Assembly (NCBI GenBank): GCA_949283235.1
Contig: CASDRY010000013.1
Coordinates: 1 to 43,177, forward strand
Direction of reading: 5' to 3'
Length of the DNA stretch: 43,177 bases
Source: an uncultured Spirochaetales bacterium
Lineage (GTDB): Bacteria > Spirochaetota > Spirochaetia > Sphaerochaetales > Sphaerochaetaceae
Each line of letters begins with the position of its first letter. Position 1 is the stretch's first letter. Below the pieces are notes generated by a model. It worked only from the letters and a program-made list of their open reading frames with translations, searched no databases and was not told the DNA's origin. This document shows, one piece after another, positions 8,038 to 16,269 of the stretch. The position numbers and the translations under genes were made by a program.

Positions 8038-9377
8038 GCGCATTCAAAGCATATGACATAAGGGGAATTTACGGCAAGGATATCGATGAGGAGCTTGCAT
8101 ATAAAGTCGGTTATTTCCTGCCGAAGCTTCTCAATGCAGATCATGTAGTTGTCGGACGTGATATAAGGTTATCGTCCCCTTCCCTTCATGAGGCATTGGT
8201 AAAAGGTATAACAGACAGCGGAAATGATGTCTGGGATCTCGGACTTGCAACCACTCCGATGGTCTATTTCGCGACAGCATTCTTAGATGCAGAAGCCTCT
8301 GTGCAGATCACTGCTTCTCATAATCCAAAGGAATACAACGGCCTCAAGATAAGCCGCAAGGGAGCACTCCCCGTAGGAGGCGATTCCGGGCTCAAGGATC
8401 TTGAGAGAATGACGAAGGAAGAGCAAATCGTCGTTACTGATAAAAAAGGACAGGTGAAAGACTATTCATATGTAAAGGACGAATATGAGAAATTCCTCAA
8501 GCCTTACAGCACAGGTCTTGATACTCTCAGCATCTCGATAGACTGCTCATCTGGAATGTCTTCCCTGATCATAAAGGATATTCTTGGAGACAAACCACAC
8601 TATATCAATGACAGCTTCGATGGTTCCTTCCCTGCTCACGAACCGAATCCTCTGGAGGAAGAGAACTGCGCCCAGATCAAAGCGGAGACTGTAAAGAACG
8701 GATCGGATTGCGGAGTAATCTATGACGGCGATGCAGACAGAGTGATGTTCATCGACGAGAAAGGTGCATTCATCCAGCCTGACTATATTACAGCTGTCAT
8801 CGGATACTACTATGCTTCAAAGAACAGGATCGGGAACGCTCTTCAGGATATAAGGACATCCCGCTCAACTACAGAGTATCTTGAGAAACTTGGATTCAAG
8901 GTAACGACCTGGAAAGTTGGACACGCATATGCGAAGCTTAAGATCAGGGAAATAGATGGAATATTCGGAGGAGAGCTTGCAGGTCATTACTACTTCAAGG
9001 ATTTCTTCAATTGCGATAGCGGCATTTTCGCATCCCTTCTGGTGCTTTCCGTCGTGAAGAAGCTAAAAGAGGAAGGCAGGACACTCTCATCACTTATAAG
9101 CGAGATAGTGAAATATGCAAACTCTGGAGAGATAAACTACCGCCTCGATAATAAAGATGAGGCTATCAGCGCGCTTTATAAGCGTTTCGCGGAGGATGAG
9201 AAGCCTGATACCATCATGGATTTCGATGGATACAGAATCGAGTATCCTGATTGGTGGTTCAATGTGAGGAAATCAAATACTGAACCATATCTCAGGATAG
9301 TAGCTGAAGCTAGGACGGAAGAGCTTCTTCAGTCAAAGCTGGATGAGATAAAAGGCATTATCGGAAAATTCTGCTAG
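8034..9377 (+). CDS. manB: Phosphomannomutase/phosphoglucomutase
   Basis: 447 residues, normal length for the alpha-D-phosphohexomutase family, which interconverts hexose-1- and hexose-6-phosphates. All four family motifs are present in order: catalytic phosphoserine loop TASHNP (93-98, Ser95), metal-binding DGDADR (231-236), sugar-specificity loop GGELAGH (312-318; the usual GEMSGH-like site) and phosphate-binding RKSNTEP (412-418). The ATG overlaps the previous stop and is preceded by AGGAGG. With galE 21 nt downstream it likely feeds nucleotide-sugar synthesis for envelope or capsule polysaccharide. Mannose versus glucose preference cannot be fixed from sequence. Confidence 0.93.
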   Translation: MSAFKAYDIRGIYGKDIDEELAYKVGYFLPKLLNADHVVVGRDIRLSSPSLHEALVKGITDSGNDVWDLGLATTPMVYFATAFLDAEASVQITASHNPKEYNGLKISRKGALPVGGDSGLKDLERMTKEEQIVVTDKKGQVKDYSYVKDEYEKFLKPYSTGLDTLSISIDCSSGMSSLIIKDILGDKPHYINDSFDGSFPAHEPNPLEEENCAQIKAETVKNGSDCGVIYDGDADRVMFIDEKGAFIQPDYITAVIGYYYASKNRIGNALQDIRTSRSTTEYLEKLGFKVTTWKVGHAYAKLKIREIDGIFGGELAGHYYFKDFFNCDSGIFASLLVLSVVKKLKEEGRTLSSLISEIVKYANSGEINYRLDNKDEAISALYKRFAEDEKPDTIMDFDGYRIEYPDWWFNVRKSNTEPYLRIVAEARTEELLQSKLDEIKGIIGKFC

Positions 9378-9398
9378 AATAGGAAACGGAGGCAATAT

Positions 9399-10376
9399 AT
9401 GAAGGTTCTTCTATTCGGAGGTGCTGGCTATATCGGTACACATGTAGCCATGGCATTCCTAGACAGGGGGGATACAGTTGGTATCTTCGACAATCTCTCA
9501 ACAGGACTCAGAAGCAATGTCCCAGAGAATGCTGAGTTCTATGAAGGCGATATCCTAGACAGGGAGCGTGTTGCTGAAGTCCTGTCAAAGGGCTGGGATG
9601 CCGCAGTTCATCTTGCAGCTTTCAAGGCAGCTGGCGAGTCGATGGTGAAGCCAGAGAAATACAGCGAGAACAACATCACAGGCTCCTTGATAATAATGAC
9701 TGAGTGTGAGAAGCATGGATGCATGAACTTCATCCTCTCCTCCTCTGCTGCGACATATGGAGAGCCTCAGTATCTTCCAATCGACGAGAAGCATCCTAAC
9801 AAGCCAGAGAACTACTATGGCTATACAAAATACTGCATCGAGGAGAACCTGAAGTGGTATTCAAAGCTTAAAGGTCTCAGATTTGCAGCCCTCAGATACT
9901 TCAATGCAGCTGGCTATGATACAGAAGGAAGGATGCTTGGTCTTGAAAGAAACCCTGCAAACCTCATTCCTGTTATCATGGAATGTGCTGCTGGAATAAG
10001 AAAGGAAGTCCAGATCTTCGGTACAGACTATGACACACCTGATGGAACATGTATCAGAGACTATGTGCATGTATCGGATCTAGCAGATGCACATGTTGCC
10101 GCAGCAGATTATCTTATAAAGAACAATGAAGACCTGATAGTTAATCTCGGTTCCGAGACAGGCCTTTCAGTAAGGGAAATCGTAGAAACTGCTCGCCATG
10201 TGACTGGAATGCCTATCCCATCTGTTGATAGTCCAAGAAGACCAGGAGACCCAGCAAAGCTTGTTGCCTCCTCTGCCCTGGCACATGAAAAGCTTGGATG
10301 GAGTGCAAAACGTTCAGATGCCGAGACACTTATCTCCTCTACATGGAGAGTTTACCAGGCGAACATAAATAAATAG
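9399..10376 (+). CDS. galE: UDP-glucose 4-epimerase
   Basis: 325 residues, an extended short-chain dehydrogenase that interconverts UDP-glucose and UDP-galactose using bound NAD. The NAD loop GGAGYIG (7-13), the serine strand SSSAATYG (114-121) and the catalytic Tyr140-xxx-Lys144 pair are all present, as is the C-terminal RRPGDPAKLVAS segment of GalE. It follows the phosphohexomutase gene by 21 nt and is the last gene of that operon. Specificity for UDP-GlcNAc or a related sugar cannot be excluded. Confidence 0.93.
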   Translation: MKVLLFGGAGYIGTHVAMAFLDRGDTVGIFDNLSTGLRSNVPENAEFYEGDILDRERVAEVLSKGWDAAVHLAAFKAAGESMVKPEKYSENNITGSLIIMTECEKHGCMNFILSSSAATYGEPQYLPIDEKHPNKPENYYGYTKYCIEENLKWYSKLKGLRFAALRYFNAAGYDTEGRMLGLERNPANLIPVIMECAAGIRKEVQIFGTDYDTPDGTCIRDYVHVSDLADAHVAAADYLIKNNEDLIVNLGSETGLSVREIVETARHVTGMPIPSVDSPRRPGDPAKLVASSALAHEKLGWSAKRSDAETLISSTWRVYQANINK

Positions 10377-10383
10377 CCGATAT

Positions 10384-10412
10384 GGAGGGAGGAGAAATCT
10401 TCCCTCCTATTC
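10384..10412 (+). terminator. Possible terminator after galE
   Basis: GGAGGGA (10384-10390) pairs with TCCCTCC (10401-10407) around a 10-nt loop, followed by TATTC, a weak T tract. Confidence 0.5.
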
Positions 10413-10488
10413 ATTCTGCGTATTCCATCAATTTAGGATATCTAAATTAAGCTTATACGCAATATTGATTGTAAATACTTAAAATATA

Positions 10489-10517
10489 TTGAAATAATAC
10501 CAATTACTCTATATATT
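10489..10517 (+). promoter_or_regulatory. Promoter of the diaminopropionate ammonia-lyase gene
   Basis: TTGAAA (10489-10494) and TATATT (10512-10517) are exactly 17 nt apart, followed by a short leader with GGGAG (10526-10530) 6 nt before the ATG at 10537. Confidence 0.7.
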
Positions 10518-10536
10518 CTCTTCCCGGGAGTTCAAA

Positions 10537-11775
10537 ATGGACAATCTTGATTTCGATTACATTATCTATGACTACGGCAAGAAAGATGCTTCGAAAGCAA
10601 AGGAGCTCTTCTCGATTGAAAATGTCAAAAAGGCAAGAAGATTTCATAGGGAGATTCCTGGCTATAAGATGACCCCGCTCAGAGCACTTCCGAATCTGGC
10701 GCAGATGCTGGGATTAGGAGGAATCTTCATCAAGGATGAGGCTCAGCGCCTTACGCTCAACTCATTCAAGGTTCTTGGCGGTTCATATGCTGTATCAAGA
10801 TATATACAGAAAATGCTTGGCCTCTCAGATGAGGAGACTACATACGAGTATCTTACATCTGATGAATGCCATAAGAAGCTTGGCAATCTAACATTCGCAG
10901 CAGCAACAGATGGAAACCATGGAAGAGGAATTGCATGGGCTTCCATGAAACTCGGGCTTCCATGCGTTATCTATGTGCACAAGGAAACCTCACAGGCAAG
11001 AATCGATGCGATCCGTGGCTACGGAGCTACAGTCAAAGTCATTGATGGTAACTATGACGATGCTGTGCGTCAGATGGCAATCGATGCGAAAGCCAATAAC
11101 TGGACAGTCATAAGCGATACATCCTGGCCAGGATACACAGAAATCCCGACTTGGATTATGCAGGGATATACAACGCTTATGCTTGAATCTCAGGAGCAGC
11201 TTCTTGGTGTCGGAATCTCTAAGCCTACACATGTAATAGTACAGGCAGGTGTTGGTGCAATGGCAGCTTCTGTTATCGGATTCTATACAGCACTATTTCC
11301 AGATGATCCACCGATTTTCATCGTTGTTGAACCAAACAAGGCAGCTTGTATCTTTGAATCAATAAAGGCCAATGATGGGGAATGCCACAGCGTCAAGGGA
11401 GACCTTGACACAATCATGGCGGGACTTGCATGCGGAGATCCTTCCCCTATCGCATTTGATGTCCTTGAGCATACAGCAGACTTCTTCCTCTCGATTCCTG
11501 ACTACATTGCAGCACGCGGAATGAGAATCCTCTCCTGCCCTCTCCATGGAGATCCTTTCGTGATTTCCGGAGAATCAGGAGCCGCACCGCTCGGAGCTCT
11601 CTACTCTATAATGACAGATAAAGGAGCTAAAGAGCTGAGAGAGAAGATGAAGCTCGATGAATACTCTCTCGTGTTCATGGTGAATACAGAAGGGAATACA
11701 GATCCAAAGCACTTCAGGCAGATAATCTGGGATGGTCTGGATCCAGTTCCGAGGGAATTCAGAACAAGAAAGTAG
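10537..11775 (+). CDS. dpaL: Diaminopropionate ammonia-lyase
   Basis: 412 residues, a fold-type II PLP enzyme that converts 2,3-diaminopropionate to pyruvate and ammonia. The PLP lysine sits in NSFKVLGGSYA (Lys78), the substrate loop TDGNHGRG at about 124-131, and the glycine-rich phosphate site is GVGAMAAS. Length and the C-terminal ISGESGAAPLGAL match the DpaL/YgeX family. It is monocistronic with its own promoter and a strong terminator. Such enzymes scavenge nitrogen and carbon from host or plant-derived diaminopropionate. Nothing nearby suggests a purine or selenium pathway as in the E. coli ygeX context. Confidence 0.92.
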   Translation: MDNLDFDYIIYDYGKKDASKAKELFSIENVKKARRFHREIPGYKMTPLRALPNLAQMLGLGGIFIKDEAQRLTLNSFKVLGGSYAVSRYIQKMLGLSDEETTYEYLTSDECHKKLGNLTFAAATDGNHGRGIAWASMKLGLPCVIYVHKETSQARIDAIRGYGATVKVIDGNYDDAVRQMAIDAKANNWTVISDTSWPGYTEIPTWIMQGYTTLMLESQEQLLGVGISKPTHVIVQAGVGAMAASVIGFYTALFPDDPPIFIVVEPNKAACIFESIKANDGECHSVKGDLDTIMAGLACGDPSPIAFDVLEHTADFFLSIPDYIAARGMRILSCPLHGDPFVISGESGAAPLGALYSIMTDKGAKELREKMKLDEYSLVFMVNTEGNTDPKHFRQIIWDGLDPVPREFRTRK

Positions 11776-11788
11776 CATTAGTTAAATC

Positions 11789-11820
11789 AGGGTTGCATAA
11801 CATCTGCAACCCTTTATTAT
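11789..11820 (+). terminator. Strong terminator after dpaL
   Basis: Perfect 9-bp stem AGGGTTGCA/TGCAACCCT with a 7-nt loop, followed by TTATTATTT. Confidence 0.9.
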
Positions 11821-12002
11821 TTAAAGAAATATTTAACATATAGAGCTTAGCGGTTTATCTATAGCTTTACTTTGCTTTGCAGAAAATCATGGGCAAAATG
11901 TGGGCAATTTCTGATTCTGCAAATACAAACGAATTGAACATACTTGTAAAAATCATTGACTGGTTCATAACAAAATTCAACAATAGAAACAGATAAAAAA
12001 AG
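11821..12002. other. AT-rich gap between dpaL and the DUF3800 leader promoter
   Basis: About 180 bases with no convincing gene. It holds two tandem 11-nt imperfect repeats (11889-11899 and 11900-11910, both ending their core in TGGGCAA) and a 35-codon open frame from 11889 with no ribosome site, which I do not call a gene. Confidence 0.5.
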
Positions 12003-12031
12003 TTGACATGTACGGAGTTCACCAATAAATT
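12003..12031 (+). promoter_or_regulatory. Promoter of the DUF3800 leader RNA
   Basis: Perfect TTGACA (12003-12008), 17-nt spacer, TAAATT (12026-12031). Transcription should begin near 12038, just before the first hairpin of the structured leader. Confidence 0.75.
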
Positions 12032-12037
12032 ACAGGT

Positions 12038-12153
12038 ACAGGCTGGTTCATCCAGCACTGATTACCAGTGGGCACCGAACATTGCGTTTAAGCGTACTTC
12101 GTTGAGTACGTCGGCCACTGGGAGCCTCCCCAGTGTTGGGAGGTTTTATTTTT
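12038..12153 (+). ncRNA. Structured leader RNA with terminator/anti-terminator switch upstream of DUF3800
   Basis: About 115 nt that fold as follows. P1 is 12042-12046/12052-12056. P2 is a 7-bp stem CCAGTGG/CCACTGG (12065-12071 with 12115-12121), extended by CCG/CGG (12075-12077 with 12112-12114). Inside it is P3 (12092-12098 with 12105-12111). Then comes an intrinsic terminator stem CCTCCC/GGGAGG (12125-12130 with 12138-12143) followed by TTTTATTTTT. The 3' side of P2 can instead pair downstream: CACTGGG (12116-12122) with CCCAGTG (12129-12135). This would break the terminator and free GGGAGG, the ribosome site of the gene. Published 'DUF3800' RNA motifs are conserved structures found upstream of DUF3800 genes; whether this matches one is not tested. 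Confidence 0.75.
12125..12153 (+). terminator. Attenuator whose 3' arm is the Shine-Dalgarno sequence
   Basis: CCTCCC (12125-12130) pairs with GGGAGG (12138-12143), followed by TTTTATTTTT, and the start codon ATG comes immediately after at 12154. The hairpin therefore both terminates transcription and masks the only ribosome site. Confidence 0.75.
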
Positions 12154-12849
12154 ATGGTAATCTATGTTAGAGCAGATGAATCAGGGGTATTTGACCCAAT
12201 CCACAATGATTTCTTCATATTTGCTGGATTGATTTTTCTTGATAACCAGGAAATGGAGCTGACAAGTAGAAGATTCCTTTCAATGGAGAGGAAGCTGAGA
12301 CAGAAGAAAAAATATAAAAAACTACCAGAATTGAAAGCAACATTGCTGGATCATGCAGATAGAAGAACCCTATTCTCCATCACAGAAACATGCTTGCGAT
12401 TTGCCTCAATAATCAACCTCAAGAAGGCAGATCATAAAGCAGTACTTTCTGACAAGAAGAGTAAACAACGTTATCTGGATTATGCTTTCAAACGAGGTTT
12501 GAAGGAAGCCATGAAGTGTATGGTTGCAAGGGGCAGCATATTCTTCGACGCCCCTGCGGAATTCGATATCATTCTTGATGAAAGAACGACTGCTACAAAT
12601 GGAAAATACAATCTTGCAGACAGTATCCTCTATGAAATGAGAGGAGAGATACACAGCATGCAGTTGCGGACATTTAGCCCTGCCCTTCCAGCAACAAGAA
12701 AAGTAACTGTACGATATGGGAATTCGGAGAAAGAACCTCTTCTTCGCGCGGCAGATGTTCTGGCCAACAGAATACTACATGAATGCAGACATGGAGATGT
12801 ATTGAGTCTGATGGATAAAAACAACTTATTCATACTAAACTTACCATAA
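12154..12849 (+). CDS. DUF3800 family protein
   Basis: 231 residues with the marks of DUF3800: an N-terminal strand ending in DESG (residues 8-11), a second strand FFIFAGLIF, a central LDE (about 141-143), and the C-terminal RYGNSEKEPLLRAADVLANRI segment. The spaced acidic residues are consistent with an RNase H-like metal-dependent fold, though the family's biochemical role is not established. The ATG at 12154 is used with GGGAGG 10 nt upstream; the in-frame GTG at 12133 lies inside the terminator loop. The gene stands alone behind the switch-like leader, with a HigA remnant after it, in what looks like a small accessory insertion. Confidence 0.85.
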   Translation: MVIYVRADESGVFDPIHNDFFIFAGLIFLDNQEMELTSRRFLSMERKLRQKKKYKKLPELKATLLDHADRRTLFSITETCLRFASIINLKKADHKAVLSDKKSKQRYLDYAFKRGLKEAMKCMVARGSIFFDAPAEFDIILDERTTATNGKYNLADSILYEMRGEIHSMQLRTFSPALPATRKVTVRYGNSEKEPLLRAADVLANRILHECRHGDVLSLMDKNNLFILNLP

Positions 12850-12874
12850 GAAGGAAAAGGCAGGTATTAGATGA

Positions 12875-13015
12875 AAGATTCTTATCTGTAAAATACTTCA
12901 GGATAAGAACAGAATGAGCGAGGATGTATGTGGAAGAGCTGCAGAATATTTCAGAACATCCCCAGACTTCTTTGCAAAGGTTCAAGCTGAATTTGACAGA
13001 CGAAACAAGAAATAG
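12875..13015 (+). pseudogene. Remnant of a HigA-type antitoxin (C-terminal part)
   Basis: The frame from 12875 to the TAG at 13013-13015 encodes KILQDKNRMSED, then CGRAAEYFRTSPDFF and AKVQAEFDRRNKK. This follows the C-terminal half of HigA/XRE antitoxins (pattern ILxGKRxISxDMALRLAxYFGTSPEFWLNLQAxYD). The frame closes upstream at a TGA (12872-12874) and the helix-turn-helix N-terminal part is missing, as is any HigB toxin. An ATG at 12914 could give a 33-residue peptide, but the ribosome site is poor. Confidence 0.6.
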
Positions 13016-13047
13016 AAATCAACACTTCAAATAAAGGAACTAAGCAT

Positions 13048-13082
13048 GCTACCCCAGATGATTAATCCAGGGTAGCTTTTTA
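13048..13082 (+). terminator. Terminator closing the DUF3800 region
   Basis: GCTACCC (13048-13054) pairs with GGGTAGC (13070-13076), followed by TTTTTATA. It sits between this region and the convergent RND gene. Confidence 0.8.
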
Positions 13083-13084
13083 TA

Positions 13085-16000
13085 TTAGAGCAATTCGTCT
13101 ATAGTCCCAAGCTTTCTGGCATCATATGCCCTAAGCTGGTTTGTAAGCGAATCAGGATCATCAAACTTCTTTTCACGTCTCTCATTGAAAATTGAATAGA
13201 GAACAGGTGAAAGAAGAAGAGTAAGGAACGCTCCTGTGAGAATGCCTCCTGTGAACGTGAGGGCAATTGGCTGAAGCATCTCAGCCCCCTCTCCAGGGAA
13301 GAACGCCATAGGTATAAGGCCAAGAATAGTCGTGAGTGTCGTCATAAGAATAGGACGAAGACGACCATATGCAGCCTGAAGACAAGCCTGCCTTACAGGA
13401 ACTCTTTCCTTTACAAGACGATTGATGCAGTCGATAAGAACAATACCATTGTTAACAACAACACCAATAAGCGCAACGATACCGACAATACTGAAGAGCG
13501 AGAATGACTGACTGCTTGCAATATGTATTCCTATTACACCAATCATCAGAAGAGGAATGGTTGCAAAGATGATGAACGGATCTATCAGAGACTCGAACTG
13601 CGCGGCCATGACAGCGTAAACAAGGAACAGAGCCAGGACGACTATCATAATAAGGACACCTGCATATCCTGCAAGATCACTCATCTGCCCAGCCTGTTCT
13701 ATCGACACTGTATCTGGCAAGACAAGATACTCATCAAGAGCCGCATTAAGCTCATTCTGGACATCACTTGCCGTATAACCATCCATCAGATCCGCTGTAA
13801 CATGATTGATTCTCACCCTGTTCTCCCTTGTGATTGAAACAGGGGAAGTCTCCATCTCAAACTCCGCAATCGCATCAAGTCTTATCATTCCAGATGCAGA
13901 CGGAATAAGGATCTGTCCAAGCTGGCTTATCGAAGAAAGCTCCTCAGGATCTATTTCCACAACAACATCATAGGATTCATCGGTGTTGAATGTCGCGATT
14001 TCAGAAGCTGTAGTTCCTGAAATAGCTGTCTGCAAGATACTGGAGATTGTAGACATCGATATTCCATAATCGGCAGCAAGATCCTTATCTATATCGATAT
14101 TGACCTTCGGGGAACCATCATCGGCATCGCTCGAGATGTTGACAGCACCTGGAACATGTTCCCTCATTATCGCAACAATCTGATCTGCAACCACCTTGGC
14201 ATCATCAGTGTTCTCACTATGTATCTCAACATCGATAGGACTTGTGCCCATATCATTGGACTGGAATGTCCAGTCAGCATTCGGATCAAGATCGAGGTAA
14301 GGCCTTATCATATCCTCGACCTCTTGAGCTGAGACTGTCTGCTCCGTGATATCAGGAAGCTTTATCAGGATAGATCCCTCATTCTCAGGGATGGTGAGCA
14401 TACCTGTTCCTGCTGAAACCTGTATGTTCTCATATGAATCCTCCGGAAGAATAGAGAGAATCCTGTCGTACATATCAAAGAGATATGTCTTTGTGACATC
14501 TATTGATGTCCCCTGCTCAAGCTCCAGATTAAGCTGTACTTCATCATCCGTTGTCTGCCGTGGCATCAAGTCGAATCCGATCATAGGGAATAGCTTGAAC
14601 ATTACAAGCAGCAGCAGGACTAGAAGCATTATCAGGAGGAAACGATGGCGCATGAAGTACGCGAGGATGCGGACATATCCCCTCTTCATTCCAGTCTCGA
14701 ACGCGAGACACGCATCATCGATTCTCTTCATCCATCTTATCTTCAAAGGCTTCTGGGTTCTTGTGTTGATTCTGAGAATTGAACCGCAAAGCGCGGGGAT
14801 GAGTGTAACAGCAACCACAAGAGAGCAAGCGAGAGAGACACAGACTGTGAGAACGATATCCTGGAACATGATACCGAACATCTCAAGTTCGTTCTTGAAA
14901 ATGAGGAATGGAACGAAAACACAAAGCGTTGTCATAGTGGAGGCAAAGATAGCAGTGAACATGTTCTTGCTTCCAAGAATAGCCGCGACAGCGCTTCTCT
15001 CACCAAGAAGACGATATGAGTAGGTATTCTCAAGGATGACGATTGAGGCATCTACAATCATTCCTATACCAAGGATAAGACCTGACATACTCATTGAGTT
15101 TATCGTAACGCTCATGATCGACATGATCATCATGGTTATGAGTACACAAATCGGCATCGAGAGGGCGATTATAATCGTTGTCTTTATTCCCCTGAGGAAA
15201 AGCCAGATTATGAGAGCGGCAAGGATAACACCCTGCAAAAGCGAATTGAAAGCCTCTCCCATCGTTGATCTGATCATCTCCGTGGAGTCATTCAGAAGCG
15301 TGAGATGAACACCATCAGGAAGCTCTGAATTTATCTCATCGAGTTGCCCGATAACAGCATCTGCAACTGTTGTCGCGGCACTGTCTGAGTCGTTTGTCAC
15401 ACTGAGCATGACAACACGCTGTCCATCGAGATAGGACTCGCTTCTTGATGTTCTGTCATTGCTTCTTGATACTTTCGCGATATCAGCAATACGGATAGGA
15501 ACGCCATCGACTGTCTTTACGACTGTATTCGCGATATCCTCCATCGAGTAATATCTCTCATCTGCAGCTATCTGGTAATTTACCCCGCTGTCAGTAAGCT
15601 GTCCGCCTGTCGCCTGGATATTATCTCCCGCGATAACTGCTGTAAGTTCTGCAAGGGATACATTGTACGCGGCAAGCCTGTTCGGATCTGCATCGATATG
15701 GTACTCGACATCGCTTCCTCCGAAGACAGACACCTGCCCCACTCCTTCGATTCTCTCAATGAGAGGAGATACTGTGTTATCTCCAAGCATCTTCAGCTCA
15801 TCGATTGACATTCCGCTGTCGCTTGTAAGCGAGAAACGCGCAACAGTCTCCGAGCCTGAAGTATCCAACCTGAAATACTGCGGAGTCTCTGCCCAGTCAG
15901 GAAGGAAAGCGGAAACAAGAGTTATCATGGAAGTAAGATCGGACTCTGAGTCGTCAAGATCAGTTCCATAGTTATACTCGAGGATAGCCATACAAGAGCC

Positions 16001-16258
16001 ATCGCTCGAGATTGTAGTTATATCCTTCAGATTCTCAAGCGAAGAAAAATTCTCCTCCAGCTCCTTCGCAACCTGTTGTTCTATCTCCTCAGGCCCTGCA
16101 TCATTGCAATCAACAAAGACGGAAATGACAGGAAGCTCTATGTCAGGATAGAGAGCTATCTCCATCCTGGAGAGGAAGACCAATGACAGAACGATGACCA
16201 GAATGTAAATCATCGTAATGAGAACAGGCCTCCTTACCGATAATTCGGATATAGTCAT
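13085..16258 (-). CDS. RND efflux pump permease (inner membrane)
   Basis: 1057 residues, normal size for an AcrB/MexB-type proton-driven exporter. A first membrane helix (about 10-32) is followed by a large periplasmic domain, a cluster of helices including GIGMIVDASIVILEN in the TM4 region, a second periplasmic domain, and a final helix group with GVVVNNGIVLIDCINRL and AFFPGEGAEMLQPIA. The TM4 site has one Asp where classical AcrB has two adjacent Asp. This recurs in non-proteobacterial RND pumps. Third gene of the operon TolC-adaptor-permease; the ATG at 16258 follows GAGGAGG. Substrate not predictable. Confidence 0.93.
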   Translation of the reverse strand: MTISELSVRRPVLITMIYILVIVLSLVFLSRMEIALYPDIELPVISVFVDCNDAGPEEIEQQVAKELEENFSSLENLKDITTISSDGSCMAILEYNYGTDLDDSESDLTSMITLVSAFLPDWAETPQYFRLDTSGSETVARFSLTSDSGMSIDELKMLGDNTVSPLIERIEGVGQVSVFGGSDVEYHIDADPNRLAAYNVSLAELTAVIAGDNIQATGGQLTDSGVNYQIAADERYYSMEDIANTVVKTVDGVPIRIADIAKVSRSNDRTSRSESYLDGQRVVMLSVTNDSDSAATTVADAVIGQLDEINSELPDGVHLTLLNDSTEMIRSTMGEAFNSLLQGVILAALIIWLFLRGIKTTIIIALSMPICVLITMMIMSIMSVTINSMSMSGLILGIGMIVDASIVILENTYSYRLLGERSAVAAILGSKNMFTAIFASTMTTLCVFVPFLIFKNELEMFGIMFQDIVLTVCVSLACSLVVAVTLIPALCGSILRINTRTQKPLKIRWMKRIDDACLAFETGMKRGYVRILAYFMRHRFLLIMLLVLLLLVMFKLFPMIGFDLMPRQTTDDEVQLNLELEQGTSIDVTKTYLFDMYDRILSILPEDSYENIQVSAGTGMLTIPENEGSILIKLPDITEQTVSAQEVEDMIRPYLDLDPNADWTFQSNDMGTSPIDVEIHSENTDDAKVVADQIVAIMREHVPGAVNISSDADDGSPKVNIDIDKDLAADYGISMSTISSILQTAISGTTASEIATFNTDESYDVVVEIDPEELSSISQLGQILIPSASGMIRLDAIAEFEMETSPVSITRENRVRINHVTADLMDGYTASDVQNELNAALDEYLVLPDTVSIEQAGQMSDLAGYAGVLIMIVVLALFLVYAVMAAQFESLIDPFIIFATIPLLMIGVIGIHIASSQSFSLFSIVGIVALIGVVVNNGIVLIDCINRLVKERVPVRQACLQAAYGRLRPILMTTLTTILGLIPMAFFPGEGAEMLQPIALTFTGGILTGAFLTLLLSPVLYSIFNERREKKFDDPDSLTNQLRAYDARKLGTIDELL

Positions 16259-16269
16259 AGCCTCCTCCC

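Noticed and set aside
11889..11996. A 35-codon frame beginning MGKMWAISDSANTNELN
   Set aside because: No ribosome site and no recognisable family; its start overlaps the tandem repeats. It may be a remnant.
14346..15023. A 225-codon open frame on the plus strand inside the RND permease gene
   Set aside because: It is antisense to a clear RND gene, rich in Ser, Arg and Ile with no family pattern and no ribosome site.
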